In this document: piece by piece, positions 35,786-43,144 of the stretch
How the letters are laid out: each line of letters opens with the position of its first letter
How positions within the stretch are numbered: position 1 is the stretch's first letter
Source of the DNA: Blastococcus sp. TF02-09
GTDB lineage: Bacteria; Actinomycetota; Actinomycetes; Mycobacteriales; Geodermatophilaceae
DNA length: 64,000 bases
NCBI RefSeq assembly: GCF_003319105.1
Contig: NZ_QOHH01000005.1
Location: forward strand, 124,001 to 188,000
Direction: 5' to 3'
The notes under the pieces: model-generated
The model's database searches: none
Told to the model about the DNA's origin: nothing
Seen by the model: the letters and a program-made list of their open reading frames with translations, nothing else
Translations under genes and position numbers: made by a program

Positions 35786-36637
35786 GTGACCCTCGCCCAC
35801 CCCGCCGTCACCGGCACCGCGCTGGACGCCCTGACCGACCTGGTGGGCGACGGCGACGTCGTCGTCCTGTCCGGCGCGGGGCTGTCCACCGACTCGGGCA
35901 TCCCGGACTACCGCGGCGCCACCGGCAGCCTGCGCCGGCACACCCCGATGACGTACCAGACCTTCACCCGGGACCCGCGCGGCCGGCACCGGTACTGGGC
36001 GCGCAGCTTCGTCGGCTGGCGGCAGATGCGCGCGGCCCGGCCGAACGACGGGCACCGGGCGGTGGCCGAGCTCCAGGCGGCCGGGCTGGTCGGTGGTCTC
36101 ATCACGCAGAACGTCGACGGCCTGCACCAGGCCGGTGGCGCGCGGGACGTCGTCGAGCTGCACGGCGGGCTGGACCGGACGGTGTGCCTGGGCTGCGGGG
36201 ACGTCGCCGGGCGGGAGGCGCTCGACGCGCGGCTGCACGCGGCCAACCCCGGGTTCGGGCCGCGGGTCGAGGAGGTCAACCCCGACGGCGACGCGGAGCT
36301 GCCCGACGAGGTGCTCGACGGGTTCACGATGGTCGGCTGCCTGGCCTGCGGGGAGGACCTGCTCAAGCCCGACGTCGTGTTCTTCGGCGAGACGGTGCCC
36401 CGCGACCGCGTGGACCACTGCTTCTCGCTGGTCGACGGCGCCGGCAGCCTGCTGGTGCTCGGCTCGTCCCTGACCGTGATGAGCGGCTACCGGTTCGTGC
36501 TGCACGCGGCGAAGCGGGGCATCCCGGTGGCGATCTGCACCGTCGGGCCGACCCGGGGCGACGCCAAGGCCGACGTCCGGGTCGACGCCCCGCTGGGCGA
36601 GGTGCTGCCGGCGCTCGCCGCGCGCCTGGCCGGATGA
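35786..36637 (+). CDS. Sir2-family NAD+-dependent deacetylase
   Basis: A 283-aa class II-like sirtuin. NAD site: LSGAGLSTDSGIPDYRG (about residues 31-47) and TQNVDGLHQAGG with catalytic His in VVELHGGL. Four Cys of a zinc site are present (CLGC, CLAC), and KPDVVFFGE is the peptide-binding loop. All catalytic residues are intact, so protein deacylation is likely, for example of acetyl-CoA synthetase. It leads an operon with a small unknown protein and the dimer-glycosylase fusion. Confidence 0.93.
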   Translation: MTLAHPAVTGTALDALTDLVGDGDVVVLSGAGLSTDSGIPDYRGATGSLRRHTPMTYQTFTRDPRGRHRYWARSFVGWRQMRAARPNDGHRAVAELQAAGLVGGLITQNVDGLHQAGGARDVVELHGGLDRTVCLGCGDVAGREALDARLHAANPGFGPRVEEVNPDGDAELPDEVLDGFTMVGCLACGEDLLKPDVVFFGETVPRDRVDHCFSLVDGAGSLLVLGSSLTVMSGYRFVLHAAKRGIPVAICTVGPTRGDAKADVRVDAPLGEVLPALAARLAG

Positions 36638-36939
36638 CCCGCGAGGTCGAGCGCACCGACGACGGGCGGTGGATCGTCGTCGACGGGCGGCGCTGGCGGA
36701 CCGCGGACCCGGCGCTGCCCGACGACGTCCGCGCGCGGCTGCTGCACCACCTCGGCCTGGGTCGTTCCGGCGTGCGGCAGGCGTTGGCGGCGGGGGACGA
36801 CGCCGCGGTGGCCGCCGCACGCGCGCGGGTGCAGCTGGCCAAGACCGGGCTGGGGGAGCGCGGCACCGCCTGGTGGGAGCAGTCCGACGCGGAGCGGCGG
36901 GAGCGCTGGGAGACCGCGCTGCGCGACCTGGAGGAGTAG
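36634..36939 (+). CDS. Conserved small protein of unknown function
   Basis: A 101-aa hydrophilic protein. A small beta part (DGRWIVVDGRRWRTADPALPDD) is followed by a helical arm with many Arg and Ala (GVRQALAAGDDAAVAAARARVQLAKTGLGERG) and a Trp-rich tail (TAWWEQSDAERRERWETAL). I do not recognise a catalytic motif. Homologues in actinobacteria are annotated only as hypothetical or (without good reason) Tol-related. It overlaps the sirtuin stop by ATGA. Confidence 0.8.
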   Translation: MTREVERTDDGRWIVVDGRRWRTADPALPDDVRARLLHHLGLGRSGVRQALAAGDDAAVAAARARVQLAKTGLGERGTAWWEQSDAERRERWETALRDLEE

Positions 36940-36955
36940 CCGAGACTGGGCGGCG

Positions 36956-37858
36956 ATGCAGACCTTCCTGCCGGTCGCCGACTTCACCGAGTCCGCCCGC
37001 CTCCTGGACAACCCCCGGCTCGGCAAGCAGCGCGTGGAGTGCCTGCAGGTGCTGCGCGCGCTGGAGCTACCGGACTACGGCTGGGCCAACCACCCGGTGG
37101 TCACCATGTGGCGCGGCCGCACCGCTGGCCTGGTCGTCTACTCGCTGGCGATGGTCCGCGTCTGGCGGGAGCGCGGCTTCGCCGACACCACCGAGGCCCT
37201 CATCTCCGAGTTCGCGCCCGAGGCGGCGGCCATGACCCAGGAGGAGGCGGCGGCCGCCGGGCTGCTGCCGAGCTGGGTGGGGGACGAGGAGCTGCACCTC
37301 TCGCACCGCTCCAACCTGCTGGCCAAGGACCCCGAGTTCTACCGGCCCCGGTTCCCGGGCGACCCCGACGACCTCCCGTACAAGTGGCCCGGTTCGGACG
37401 ACGTGCCGCCCGCGCCGGCACCCGAGGGCGTCGGCGTATGGGTGGTGCGGCCGCGCAACCACAACGAGCTGGGGGCATGCCTGGCCGCGGGCGTGGTCGG
37501 TCTGGGCACCCAGTCGGGCATCGACGTCGACGCCACCGGGCAGACGCCGGCCGAGCTCCGCGCCCTGTCCAAGGAGCTGTCGGGACGCCGGCCGGCCAAG
37601 GACCTGCGCCAGCTCTCGGCGTTCCTGGACGAGATGGCGCCCGGCGACCGCGTGGGGCTGCCCGTCGAGCACGGCGCCGGGCTGCTGCTGGGCGAGGTGG
37701 TGGGGGAGTACCTCTTCCAGGGCCGCGAGCTGCTGCCGCACCGGCGACCGGCCCGCTGGGAGCGGGTGGTGCCGCGGTCGGCCGCGTGCCCGCCGGCCAC
37801 GCTGCAGGACCCTCGCGCGCTGTTCCGCGTCGTCCTGGACCCTGACGTCCTGGGCTGA
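36956..37858 (+). CDS. Fusion: MSMEG_6728/pyrimidine-dimer-glycosylase domain plus EVE-like PUA domain
   Basis: A 300-aa protein. Residues 1-155 match the MSMEG_6728/Pyr_excise family (MQTFLPVADFTESARLLDNPRLGKQRVE, QVLRALELPDYGWANHPVVTMWRG, LHLSHRSNLLAKDPEFYRP); Arg and His residues suit DNA handling. Residues 158-300 look like the EVE-like PUA domain found at the N-terminus of Mrr-type proteins (GVWVVRPRNHNELGACLAAGVVGLG, DLRQLSAFLDEMAPGDRVGLP, GLLLGEVVGEYLF), which reads modified bases. The two parts may act together as a damage or modified-DNA enzyme. Fusion is unusual in my memory. Start 17 bases after the small protein. Confidence 0.72.
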   Translation: MQTFLPVADFTESARLLDNPRLGKQRVECLQVLRALELPDYGWANHPVVTMWRGRTAGLVVYSLAMVRVWRERGFADTTEALISEFAPEAAAMTQEEAAAAGLLPSWVGDEELHLSHRSNLLAKDPEFYRPRFPGDPDDLPYKWPGSDDVPPAPAPEGVGVWVVRPRNHNELGACLAAGVVGLGTQSGIDVDATGQTPAELRALSKELSGRRPAKDLRQLSAFLDEMAPGDRVGLPVEHGAGLLLGEVVGEYLFQGRELLPHRRPARWERVVPRSAACPPATLQDPRALFRVVLDPDVLG

Positions 37859-37870
37859 TCGGGCGCTCGG

Positions 37871-38269
37871 CTAGCTCCCCGGCAGCGGGACGTTCTGCAG
37901 CCGCACCCGGCCCTGGGCGACGAGCGTGCCGTCCTCCCGGGTGAGGGTGACCTGCCACAGCTGCTGGGTGCGGCCCTGCTGCACCGGCTCGGCGACGACG
38001 TCGATCCGCCCGGCGGTCATCGAGCGCACGAAGTCGGTGCTGTTGTTGACGCCGACGGAGAACTGGCCGTGCTCCTGCACCGCCGTGCTGGCCCCGATGC
38101 TGGCCGCGGACTCGACGATCGCGCAGTAGACGCCGCCGTGCACGACGCCCCACGGGGTGTGGTGCTGCGGGCCCAGCTCGGCGGTGCCGGTCACCCTCGT
38201 GCCGCTCACCTCGTCGGTCGTGAAGCCCATCGCGCCGACGAAGCCGGACACGGTGCCCTCGGCGCTCAT
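37871..38269 (-). CDS. Hotdog-fold thioesterase (PaaI-like)
   Basis: A 132-aa thioesterase. GPQHHTPWGVVHGGVYCAIVESAASIGAS is the active-site helix of the PaaI subfamily, with Asn/Asp replaced as usual; NNSTDFVRSMTAGRIDVVAEPVQQGRTQQLWQVTLTREDG is the second half. It likely hydrolyses acyl-CoA or polyhydroxyaryl-CoA thioesters. Its ATG 38269 overlaps the stop of the VOC gene upstream (ATGA). Substrate unknown. Confidence 0.88.
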   Translation of the reverse strand: MSAEGTVSGFVGAMGFTTDEVSGTRVTGTAELGPQHHTPWGVVHGGVYCAIVESAASIGASTAVQEHGQFSVGVNNSTDFVRSMTAGRIDVVAEPVQQGRTQQLWQVTLTREDGTLVAQGRVRLQNVPLPGS

Positions 38270-38622
38270 GCGTCCCACACCAGGCAGAAGGGGTGGCCGA
38301 CCGGGTCGGCGTAGACGCGGAAGTCGCCGCCCTCACCGGGGAGCCTGCGGGCGCCCAGGGCGAGCACCTTCGGCTCGGCGTCGGCGATGTCGGCCACGCG
38401 GATGTCCAGGTGGAACTGCTGGGGGCGCTCGGGATCGGGCCAGTCCGGCGGGCGCAGGTCCGGGGCCTGCTGGAACGCGATGCGGTAGCCGGCGCCGGTG
38501 ATCACCACCCAGTCGTCCCCGGGGTCGCCCTTCACCTCCATGCCCAGCAGGTCGGCGTAGAAGCGGGCGAGGGCGTGCGCGTCGGGCGCGTCGATCACGA
38601 CGGAGTGCAGCTGACCGATCAT
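38266..38622 (-). CDS. VOC-family protein (glyoxalase-like)
   Basis: A 118-aa single-domain VOC protein: GQLHSVVIDAPDAHALARFYADLLGMEVKG is the first beta-alpha-beta-beta-beta unit; the second is QFHLDIRVADIADAEPKVLALG and ends DPVGHPFCLVWD. His and Glu ligands (LHSVVI, FHLDIRV) suit a divalent metal. Specificity is unknown. ATG 38622 has AGGATGGG upstream; a second ATG nine bases earlier is possible. It precedes and overlaps the hotdog gene. Confidence 0.87.
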   Translation of the reverse strand: MIGQLHSVVIDAPDAHALARFYADLLGMEVKGDPGDDWVVITGAGYRIAFQQAPDLRPPDWPDPERPQQFHLDIRVADIADAEPKVLALGARRLPGEGGDFRVYADPVGHPFCLVWDA

Positions 38623-38742
38623 GCTGCCCATCCTGGTGGGCGGATGCGACCGTCTCCAGCCGGAAACCGGCCGCGAACCGTGCCGATCGAGCCACCACCC
38701 CCACGGCGCTCCCCGCGGACGCCGTGGCGCAGGATCTGGAGC

Positions 38743-39441
38743 GTGGCCCCGAACCCGCCCGTCCTGGGCTCCCTGACCTGGCTGCCCGCCGCCGAGCACC
38801 CCGAGCTGCTGGGCGCTCCGGTCGCCGCGGCGCTGTCGCAGCTCACCGGGCCGGCCTGGGTGGCCGAGATCGACGACGAGCTCGCCGACACCGCGGCGTT
38901 CACCGACGCCTACGGGGTTCCGCTGGAGGCGTCGGCCAACTGCGTGGTCGTCGCGGCCCGCCGCGCCGGCCAGACCACGATGGCCGCCTGCCTGGTGCTG
39001 GCCACCACCCGCGCCGACGTGAACGGCCTGGTCCGCCGGCACCTGGGAGCGCGCAAGGCGTCGTTCGCGCCGCAGGACGTCGCCGTGGCCGAGAGCGGGA
39101 TGGCCTACGGCGGGATCACCCCGGTCGGGCTGCCGTCGTCGTGGCCGGTGCTGGTCGACGCCGCCGTCGCCGGTGCCGACCTCGTGGTCATCGGTTCGGG
39201 CACCCGGGGCAGCAAGCTCGCCGTCCCCGGTGCGGTGCTGGCCGCCCTGCCCGCGGCGGAGGTGCTCGACGGGCTCGGGCAGCCGCTCGCGCCGGCCGCG
39301 CCCGCGGCGCCCGCGGTGGCGCCCGCCGTACGCCGAGCGCCCGACGACAGCGACGTGGGCTGGGGCGAGCGCCCGGCCGACTCCTCCGACAGCGACCGTC
39401 GCTACCTGGAGGACCGGCCGCCGCACTGGGGCAGTGATTAA
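38743..39441 (+). CDS. YbaK/EbsC-domain aminoacyl-tRNA deacylase
   Basis: A 232-aa protein. The YbaK domain (about residues 30-175) shows GVPLEASANCVVVAARRAGQTTMAACLVLATTRADVNGLVRRHLGARKASFAP, then MAYGGITPVGLPSSWPVLVDAA and VIGSGTRGSKLAVPG, matching proteins that hydrolyse mischarged aa-tRNA. The Lys of ARKASF is the catalytic site region. A Pro/Ala-rich, acidic tail of 50 residues follows. GTG start with GGAG upstream. TAA stop, rare here, lies in a palindrome. Confidence 0.85.
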   Translation: MAPNPPVLGSLTWLPAAEHPELLGAPVAAALSQLTGPAWVAEIDDELADTAAFTDAYGVPLEASANCVVVAARRAGQTTMAACLVLATTRADVNGLVRRHLGARKASFAPQDVAVAESGMAYGGITPVGLPSSWPVLVDAAVAGADLVVIGSGTRGSKLAVPGAVLAALPAAEVLDGLGQPLAPAAPAAPAVAPAVRRAPDDSDVGWGERPADSSDSDRRYLEDRPPHWGSD

Positions 39442-39445
39442 TCAC
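39434..39445. other. Palindrome holding the stops of two convergent genes
   Basis: GTGATTAATCAC is a perfect 12-base palindrome. It contains the ybaK TAA stop (39439-39441) and the complement of the mscL TGA stop (39442-39444). AT-rich in a GC-rich window, it leaves zero bases between the genes. Confidence 0.75.
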
Positions 39446-39846
39446 GGGGTCGTGCTGGAGCGTCCCTCCTCTTGCTGGGCGCGGAGCAGGTCGCGGATCT
39501 CGGCGAGCAGCTCGACCTGGGTGGGTGCGACGGGACCCGGCTCCTCGCCGCGCCGGCGCCGCTCCAGGAGCGTCTTCATGGGCAGGACCACGACGAAGTA
39601 GACGACCGCTGCGGTGAGCACGAACGTGATCACCTGGTTCACGAACGCGCCCCACGCGAAGACCTGACCGTCCACCTCCAGCGTGCCGCCCTGCACGCCG
39701 CCACCGCCGACCAGGCCGATCAGCGGCTTCAGGAACGACTCGGTGAACGACGTGACCAGCATGGTGAACGCGGTGCCGATCACGACGGCGACGGCCAGCT
39801 CGACGACGTTGCCGCGGAGCAGGAAGTCCCTGAATCCCTTGATCAT
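39442..39846 (-). CDS. mscL: Large-conductance mechanosensitive channel MscL
   Basis: A 134-aa homopentameric membrane channel that opens under osmotic downshock. The N-terminal helix MIKGFRDFLLRGN leads to TM1 (VVELAVAVVIGTAFTMLVTSFTESFLKPLIGL), a periplasmic loop with GQVFAWGAFVNQVITF, TM2 (VLTAAVVYFVVVLPMKTLLERR) and the acidic helix VELLAEIRDLL. I chose ATG 39846, matching the usual N-terminus; ATG 39855 is also possible. It follows a SAF-domain protein on the same strand. Confidence 0.97.
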   Translation of the reverse strand: MIKGFRDFLLRGNVVELAVAVVIGTAFTMLVTSFTESFLKPLIGLVGGGGVQGGTLEVDGQVFAWGAFVNQVITFVLTAAVVYFVVVLPMKTLLERRRRGEEPGPVAPTQVELLAEIRDLLRAQQEEGRSSTTP

Positions 39847-39896
39847 GGCCGCCATCCAACCGGCTGCGTCGGCCGCTGCCCGTGCGCCACGTCGGG

Positions 39897-40514
39897 TCAG
39901 GGCGGCGGAAGGCTGACCGTGAGCGTCGCGCTGGTCGCTGCCGCGGCCAGCCGTGCCGCGGTGGCGGTGTCGACGGCGACGATCAGCAGCCCCGCGGTCG
40001 GGCCGTCGCCGGAGCCCCCCGCCGCCAGCACCCGGACACCCGAGGCCAGCGTCCCGGCCTCGCCGGCCCCCGGTTCGGTGGCGAGCACGTCGACCCGGTC
40101 ACCGGTGCGCACCAGCCCGGCCACCGCGAGGTCGGCGAGCCGCACGGGCGCCGCCACCTGGCCGTCGGGGAGCAGCGAGGTGAGGCCCGGTCCCACCAGC
40201 CGGGTGTCGGTGAGCGGTTCGCCGGCGCGGACCGGGCCGGCGAGGAGCCGGCCGACCAGGAGGTCGGGTTCCGCCACGACGCCGGCGGGAGCGGTGCCGG
40301 GCGGGTAGCGCGCCAGCGCCAGGTCACCCGCGGCGAGCGGCCGGCCGGCGTCCAGGGAATGGGCCGCGACCACCACCGGCTGCGGCTGCGGCCCCGCCCC
40401 CTCGGCCGGGGGCCCGGGACGCAGGGCGAGCGCCACGGCGACGGCGGCCAGCAGGGCGGCCGCGACCCGGCGGGCCAGTGCGGCCGGGGAGCGGGGGCGG
40501 CGGAAGCGCGGCAT
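39897..40514 (-). CDS. SAF-domain exported protein
   Basis: A 205-aa protein with an N-terminal basic head and helix (ALARRVAAALLAAVAVALALRPG), so probably membrane-anchored, and a SAF domain (about residues 45-110): VVVAAHSLDAGRPLAAGDLALARYP, LLVGRLLAGPVRAGEPLTDTRLVGPG. The tail GDRVDVLATE resembles RcpC/CpaB from Flp pilus systems, but no pilus genes are near. Function unknown. It lies between mscL and the FmdB-like gene. Confidence 0.8.
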   Translation of the reverse strand: MPRFRRPRSPAALARRVAAALLAAVAVALALRPGPPAEGAGPQPQPVVVAAHSLDAGRPLAAGDLALARYPPGTAPAGVVAEPDLLVGRLLAGPVRAGEPLTDTRLVGPGLTSLLPDGQVAAPVRLADLAVAGLVRTGDRVDVLATEPGAGEAGTLASGVRVLAAGGSGDGPTAGLLIVAVDTATAARLAAAATSATLTVSLPPP

Positions 40515-40599
40515 GCGCCGAGCCTGCTGGGTCGGCGGCGCCCGGGGGGCCGGTGCGGAGCAGCTGTGGACGGACCCGTCGGCTGTGGACGGGCCTCGG

Positions 40600-40908
40600 T
40601 CAGTCGGCGGCCTTGGCCCCGCTGCCGGAGGTCGCGGCCGGCGTGCTCGAGGCCGCCGGGGTGGAGGCGGCCGTCGAGCTCGACGACGAGCTGCTCGTCG
40701 AGGCCGACTCCGACGCGGACGAGGTCTTCCGGCTGTCGGTCCGGTAGAAGCCCGAGCCCTTGAAGACGACGCCGACGGAGCCGTAGACCTTGCGCACCGG
40801 CGCACCGCACTGCGGGCACTCGGTGAGCGCGGCGTCGCTGAACGACTGCACGGCCTCGAACTCGTGCTTCCCCTCGGGGTTGGTGCAGGCGTACTGGTAC
40901 GTGGGCAC
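40600..40908 (-). CDS. FmdB-type zinc-ribbon protein (Ruc-like chaperone), one Cys missing
   Basis: A 102-aa protein. Residues 1-55 are the FmdB domain (VPTYQYACTNPEGKHEFEA, ECPQCGAPVRKVYGSVGVVFKGSGFYRTDSR); the other half is a disordered Ser/Ala tail. It matches the arrangement of the mycobacterial redox-regulated chaperone Ruc (Rv0991c), a zinc-binding protein with a long disordered tail, controlled by heat. The first knuckle here reads C-TNPEG-KH, one Cys rather than two, so three Cys remain. GTG 40908, ribosome site AGGGAG; a CIRCE-like element lies 41 bases upstream. Confidence 0.85.
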   Translation of the reverse strand: MPTYQYACTNPEGKHEFEAVQSFSDAALTECPQCGAPVRKVYGSVGVVFKGSGFYRTDSRKTSSASESASTSSSSSSSTAASTPAASSTPAATSGSGAKAAD

Positions 40909-40948
40909 GGTGCTGGGCTCCCTGATCGAGCGGAGGTGGGTGCCGGGA

Positions 40949-40975
40949 TTGGCACTCTCACCCGGCGACTGCCAA
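40949..40975 (-). promoter_or_regulatory. CIRCE element (HrcA operator)
   Basis: The left arm TTGGCACTC (40949-40957) and right arm GACTGCCAA (40967-40975) are separated by exactly 9 bases. CIRCE is TTAGCACTC-N9-GAGTGCTAA, with G in the third position in high-GC actinobacteria. There is one mismatch (GACTG for GAGTG). It lies 41 bases upstream of the fmdB-like start and over 200 from the AraC gene on the other side, so it should bind HrcA and repress the fmdB-like gene at normal temperature. Confidence 0.82.
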
Positions 40976-41179
40976 TGATGCGTCATCGTCGCCCGCCCGT
41001 CCACGAACGTGGACGAGCGTCACCACCGCGGCGGTGCGCCCGGTTCGGCAACCGGCTCCGACTGCGCCGGCAGGCGAAGGGTTTCGCACAACGGGCACCC
41101 GGGACTAGCGTCGACGGGGCCGGCGCGGCCGGTGGCGGCTCAGCAACGGCCCCGAGGAACACGCATCCGGAGGCCCGTC

Positions 41180-42142
41180 ATGCCGGTCGAGGTCGTCGAG
41201 CTGTCCCTCCAGGAGCCGGATGCCGCCCAGGCCGTGCTCACCGACCTCTACCGCTCGGAGCGCCCGCTCGCGTTCTCCGGCGTCCGGGGGGCGTTCGCCT
41301 GCGAGTTGCGGTCAGCGACGGCCGGTGGTCTGGCCGCGGACCGGCTGCGGTTCACCGCGGGCATGCGCTGCACGGTCGCGCCCTTGAGCGACCTGGTGGT
41401 GGCCAGCCCGGTGAGCGGGGGATGCCGGTACGTGGCGGGCCGGGACGAGGTCACCACCCGCCCGGGCGTAGTGTTCCGGTGCCCGACCGGCGAGCCGTTC
41501 ATGAACGAGTGGGACGACGTGGACGTGGGCATCGTGCGGCTGCCGCTGGAGGTGGTCGAGCGGGTGGCAGAGGAACGGCTGGGTGCGTCACCCGTCGACG
41601 TCCGGTTCGACGGGATGAGCCCGGTGTCCGAGCCGATGCGCCGCACGTGGTTGGGGCTGATGAGGTTCGTGCACCAGCAGATGGCCGATCCGGGCAGCGG
41701 GCTGGGCGAGCCCTTGGTCGCCGCGCAGCTGGCCGAGCTGGTGGCGGCGGCCGCGCTGGCGGCCTTCCCGAACACCACGATGACCTCGGGCGACCTGCCT
41801 GGAGCCGGCGCGGTGGCGCCGGCGGTGGTGCGCCGGGCGGTCGCCTTCGTCGACGCGCACGCCTCGCTCCCGATCACCGTCACCGACATCGCCCGCGCCG
41901 CCGGGGTCGGCCCACGAGCGCTGCAGCTGGCCTTCGCCCGCCACCTCGGGCTCAGCCCGATGGCCTACGTGCGGCGGGTGCGGCTGGAGTGCGCGCACCG
42001 GGAGCTGCAGGCCGCCGACCCCACCTCCGGGGACACCGTGGCGGCGATCGCAGCCCGGTGGGGGTTCGCCAAGCCCGACCGGTTCGCCGCCGCCTACCGC
42101 GCCGCCTACGGGGTGCCCCCCAGCCACACCCTGCGCACCTAG
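41180..42142 (+). CDS. AraC-family transcriptional regulator, first paralogue
   Basis: A 320-aa protein. The N-terminal 180 residues resemble the AraC_binding_2-like ligand domain (GMRCTVAPLSDLVVASPV); C-terminal residues 215-320 carry two helix-turn-helix motifs (ITVTDIARAAGVGPRALQLAF, DTVAAIAARWGFAKPDRFAAAYRAAYG) typical of AraC/XylS. It ends PPSHTLRT, almost the same as its neighbour (PSHTLRT). The target is unknown. It lies in a roughly 9 kb accessory stretch. Confidence 0.9.
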   Translation: MPVEVVELSLQEPDAAQAVLTDLYRSERPLAFSGVRGAFACELRSATAGGLAADRLRFTAGMRCTVAPLSDLVVASPVSGGCRYVAGRDEVTTRPGVVFRCPTGEPFMNEWDDVDVGIVRLPLEVVERVAEERLGASPVDVRFDGMSPVSEPMRRTWLGLMRFVHQQMADPGSGLGEPLVAAQLAELVAAAALAAFPNTTMTSGDLPGAGAVAPAVVRRAVAFVDAHASLPITVTDIARAAGVGPRALQLAFARHLGLSPMAYVRRVRLECAHRELQAADPTSGDTVAAIAARWGFAKPDRFAAAYRAAYGVPPSHTLRT

Positions 42143-42175
42143 AGCCCCGCGGCCGACCCCGCACGGAGGAGCGTC

Positions 42176-43144
42176 ATGACCGCACCGACCACCACAGCGC
42201 CGCGGCGCGCCGAGTTCCGCACCCGCGACCCGGCCGAGGCGCGCGCGTTCCTCGACACGCTCTACGGGGTCCGGCTCGAGGTCGAGGCTCCCCGCGATGC
42301 CAGTTGGCTGCTGGGCCTGCGCATGGTCGACGCCGGCCTGTTCAGCTCCATCGACATCGTGCTGCCGGCCCACCTCACGTTCGGCCTCGCCGGCCAGGAC
42401 GACCTCGTCATCGGCACGGTCACCGGAGGCCTGATCGGGTTCGAGTGGGGACAGAGCACCTACCGCTACGCGCCAGGGGACGTCTACATCTCCAGCGACC
42501 CGCGGGGCGACGACATCGGGTACACGCGCGAGGCCCGGGCGCTGACGACCACCCTGCCGCAGTCGCTGCTCACCGATGTGGCCCGCGGCGCCGGCGAGCC
42601 CGGGCCCCCGTGGCAGTTCACAGCCATGCAGGGCACCCCCAGCGACGCCGCCCGGTGGCGGGCGACCAGCCGGTTCGTCGACGACCTGCTCGCCGAGCCC
42701 GCGACCGCCGCGTCACCGCTGCTGCTCGGTCCGGCCACACGGTTGCTGGCCGCGACTGCCCTCACCGTCTTCCCGAACACGCTCGTCACGGACGCGGCGC
42801 CCGCGGACAGCGTCGACGCCCATCCCGGCACGCTGCGGCGCGCGGTCGCGTTCATCGACGCCGACTGCGACCGCGACATCTCCCTGGCCGACATCGCTCG
42901 CGCCGCCTACGTCACCCCGCGCGCGGTGCAGCTGGCCTTCCGCCGGTACCTCGACACGACCCCGACCGCCTACCTCCGCACGGCCCGGCTGGCGCAGGCC
43001 CACCAGCAGCTACGCGACGCCACCCCGGGCGACGGGCTCACCGTGACCGCCGTCGCCGCGCGCTGGGGCTTCACGCCCAGCCGGTTCACCGAGCACTACC
43101 GCGCGGCCTACGGCGTGCTCCCCAGCCACACCCTGCGGACCTGA
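42176..43144 (+). CDS. AraC-family transcriptional regulator, second paralogue
   Basis: A 322-aa paralogue of the preceding gene, 33 bases downstream. It shares the N-terminal layout (FRTRDPAEARAFLDTLYGVRL, VYISSDPRGDDIGYTREARAL) and two helix-turn-helix motifs (ISLADIARAAYVTPRAVQLAFRRYL, LTVTAVAARWGFTPSRFTEHYRAAYG). It ends SHTLRT. The two genes probably arose by tandem duplication. ATG start with GGAGGAGCG upstream. A small gene on the other strand overlaps its end. Confidence 0.9.
   Translation: MTAPTTTAPRRAEFRTRDPAEARAFLDTLYGVRLEVEAPRDASWLLGLRMVDAGLFSSIDIVLPAHLTFGLAGQDDLVIGTVTGGLIGFEWGQSTYRYAPGDVYISSDPRGDDIGYTREARALTTTLPQSLLTDVARGAGEPGPPWQFTAMQGTPSDAARWRATSRFVDDLLAEPATAASPLLLGPATRLLAATALTVFPNTLVTDAAPADSVDAHPGTLRRAVAFIDADCDRDISLADIARAAYVTPRAVQLAFRRYLDTTPTAYLRTARLAQAHQQLRDATPGDGLTVTAVAARWGFTPSRFTEHYRAAYGVLPSHTLRT

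Noticed and set aside
36634..36939. Tol-type biopolymer transporter subunit
   Set aside because: It has no membrane helix and no TolB/ExbD pattern; such a name is likely an annotation artefact.
39897..40514. Flp pilus CpaB component
   Set aside because: The SAF domain is similar, but there are no pilus genes near and the protein is short.
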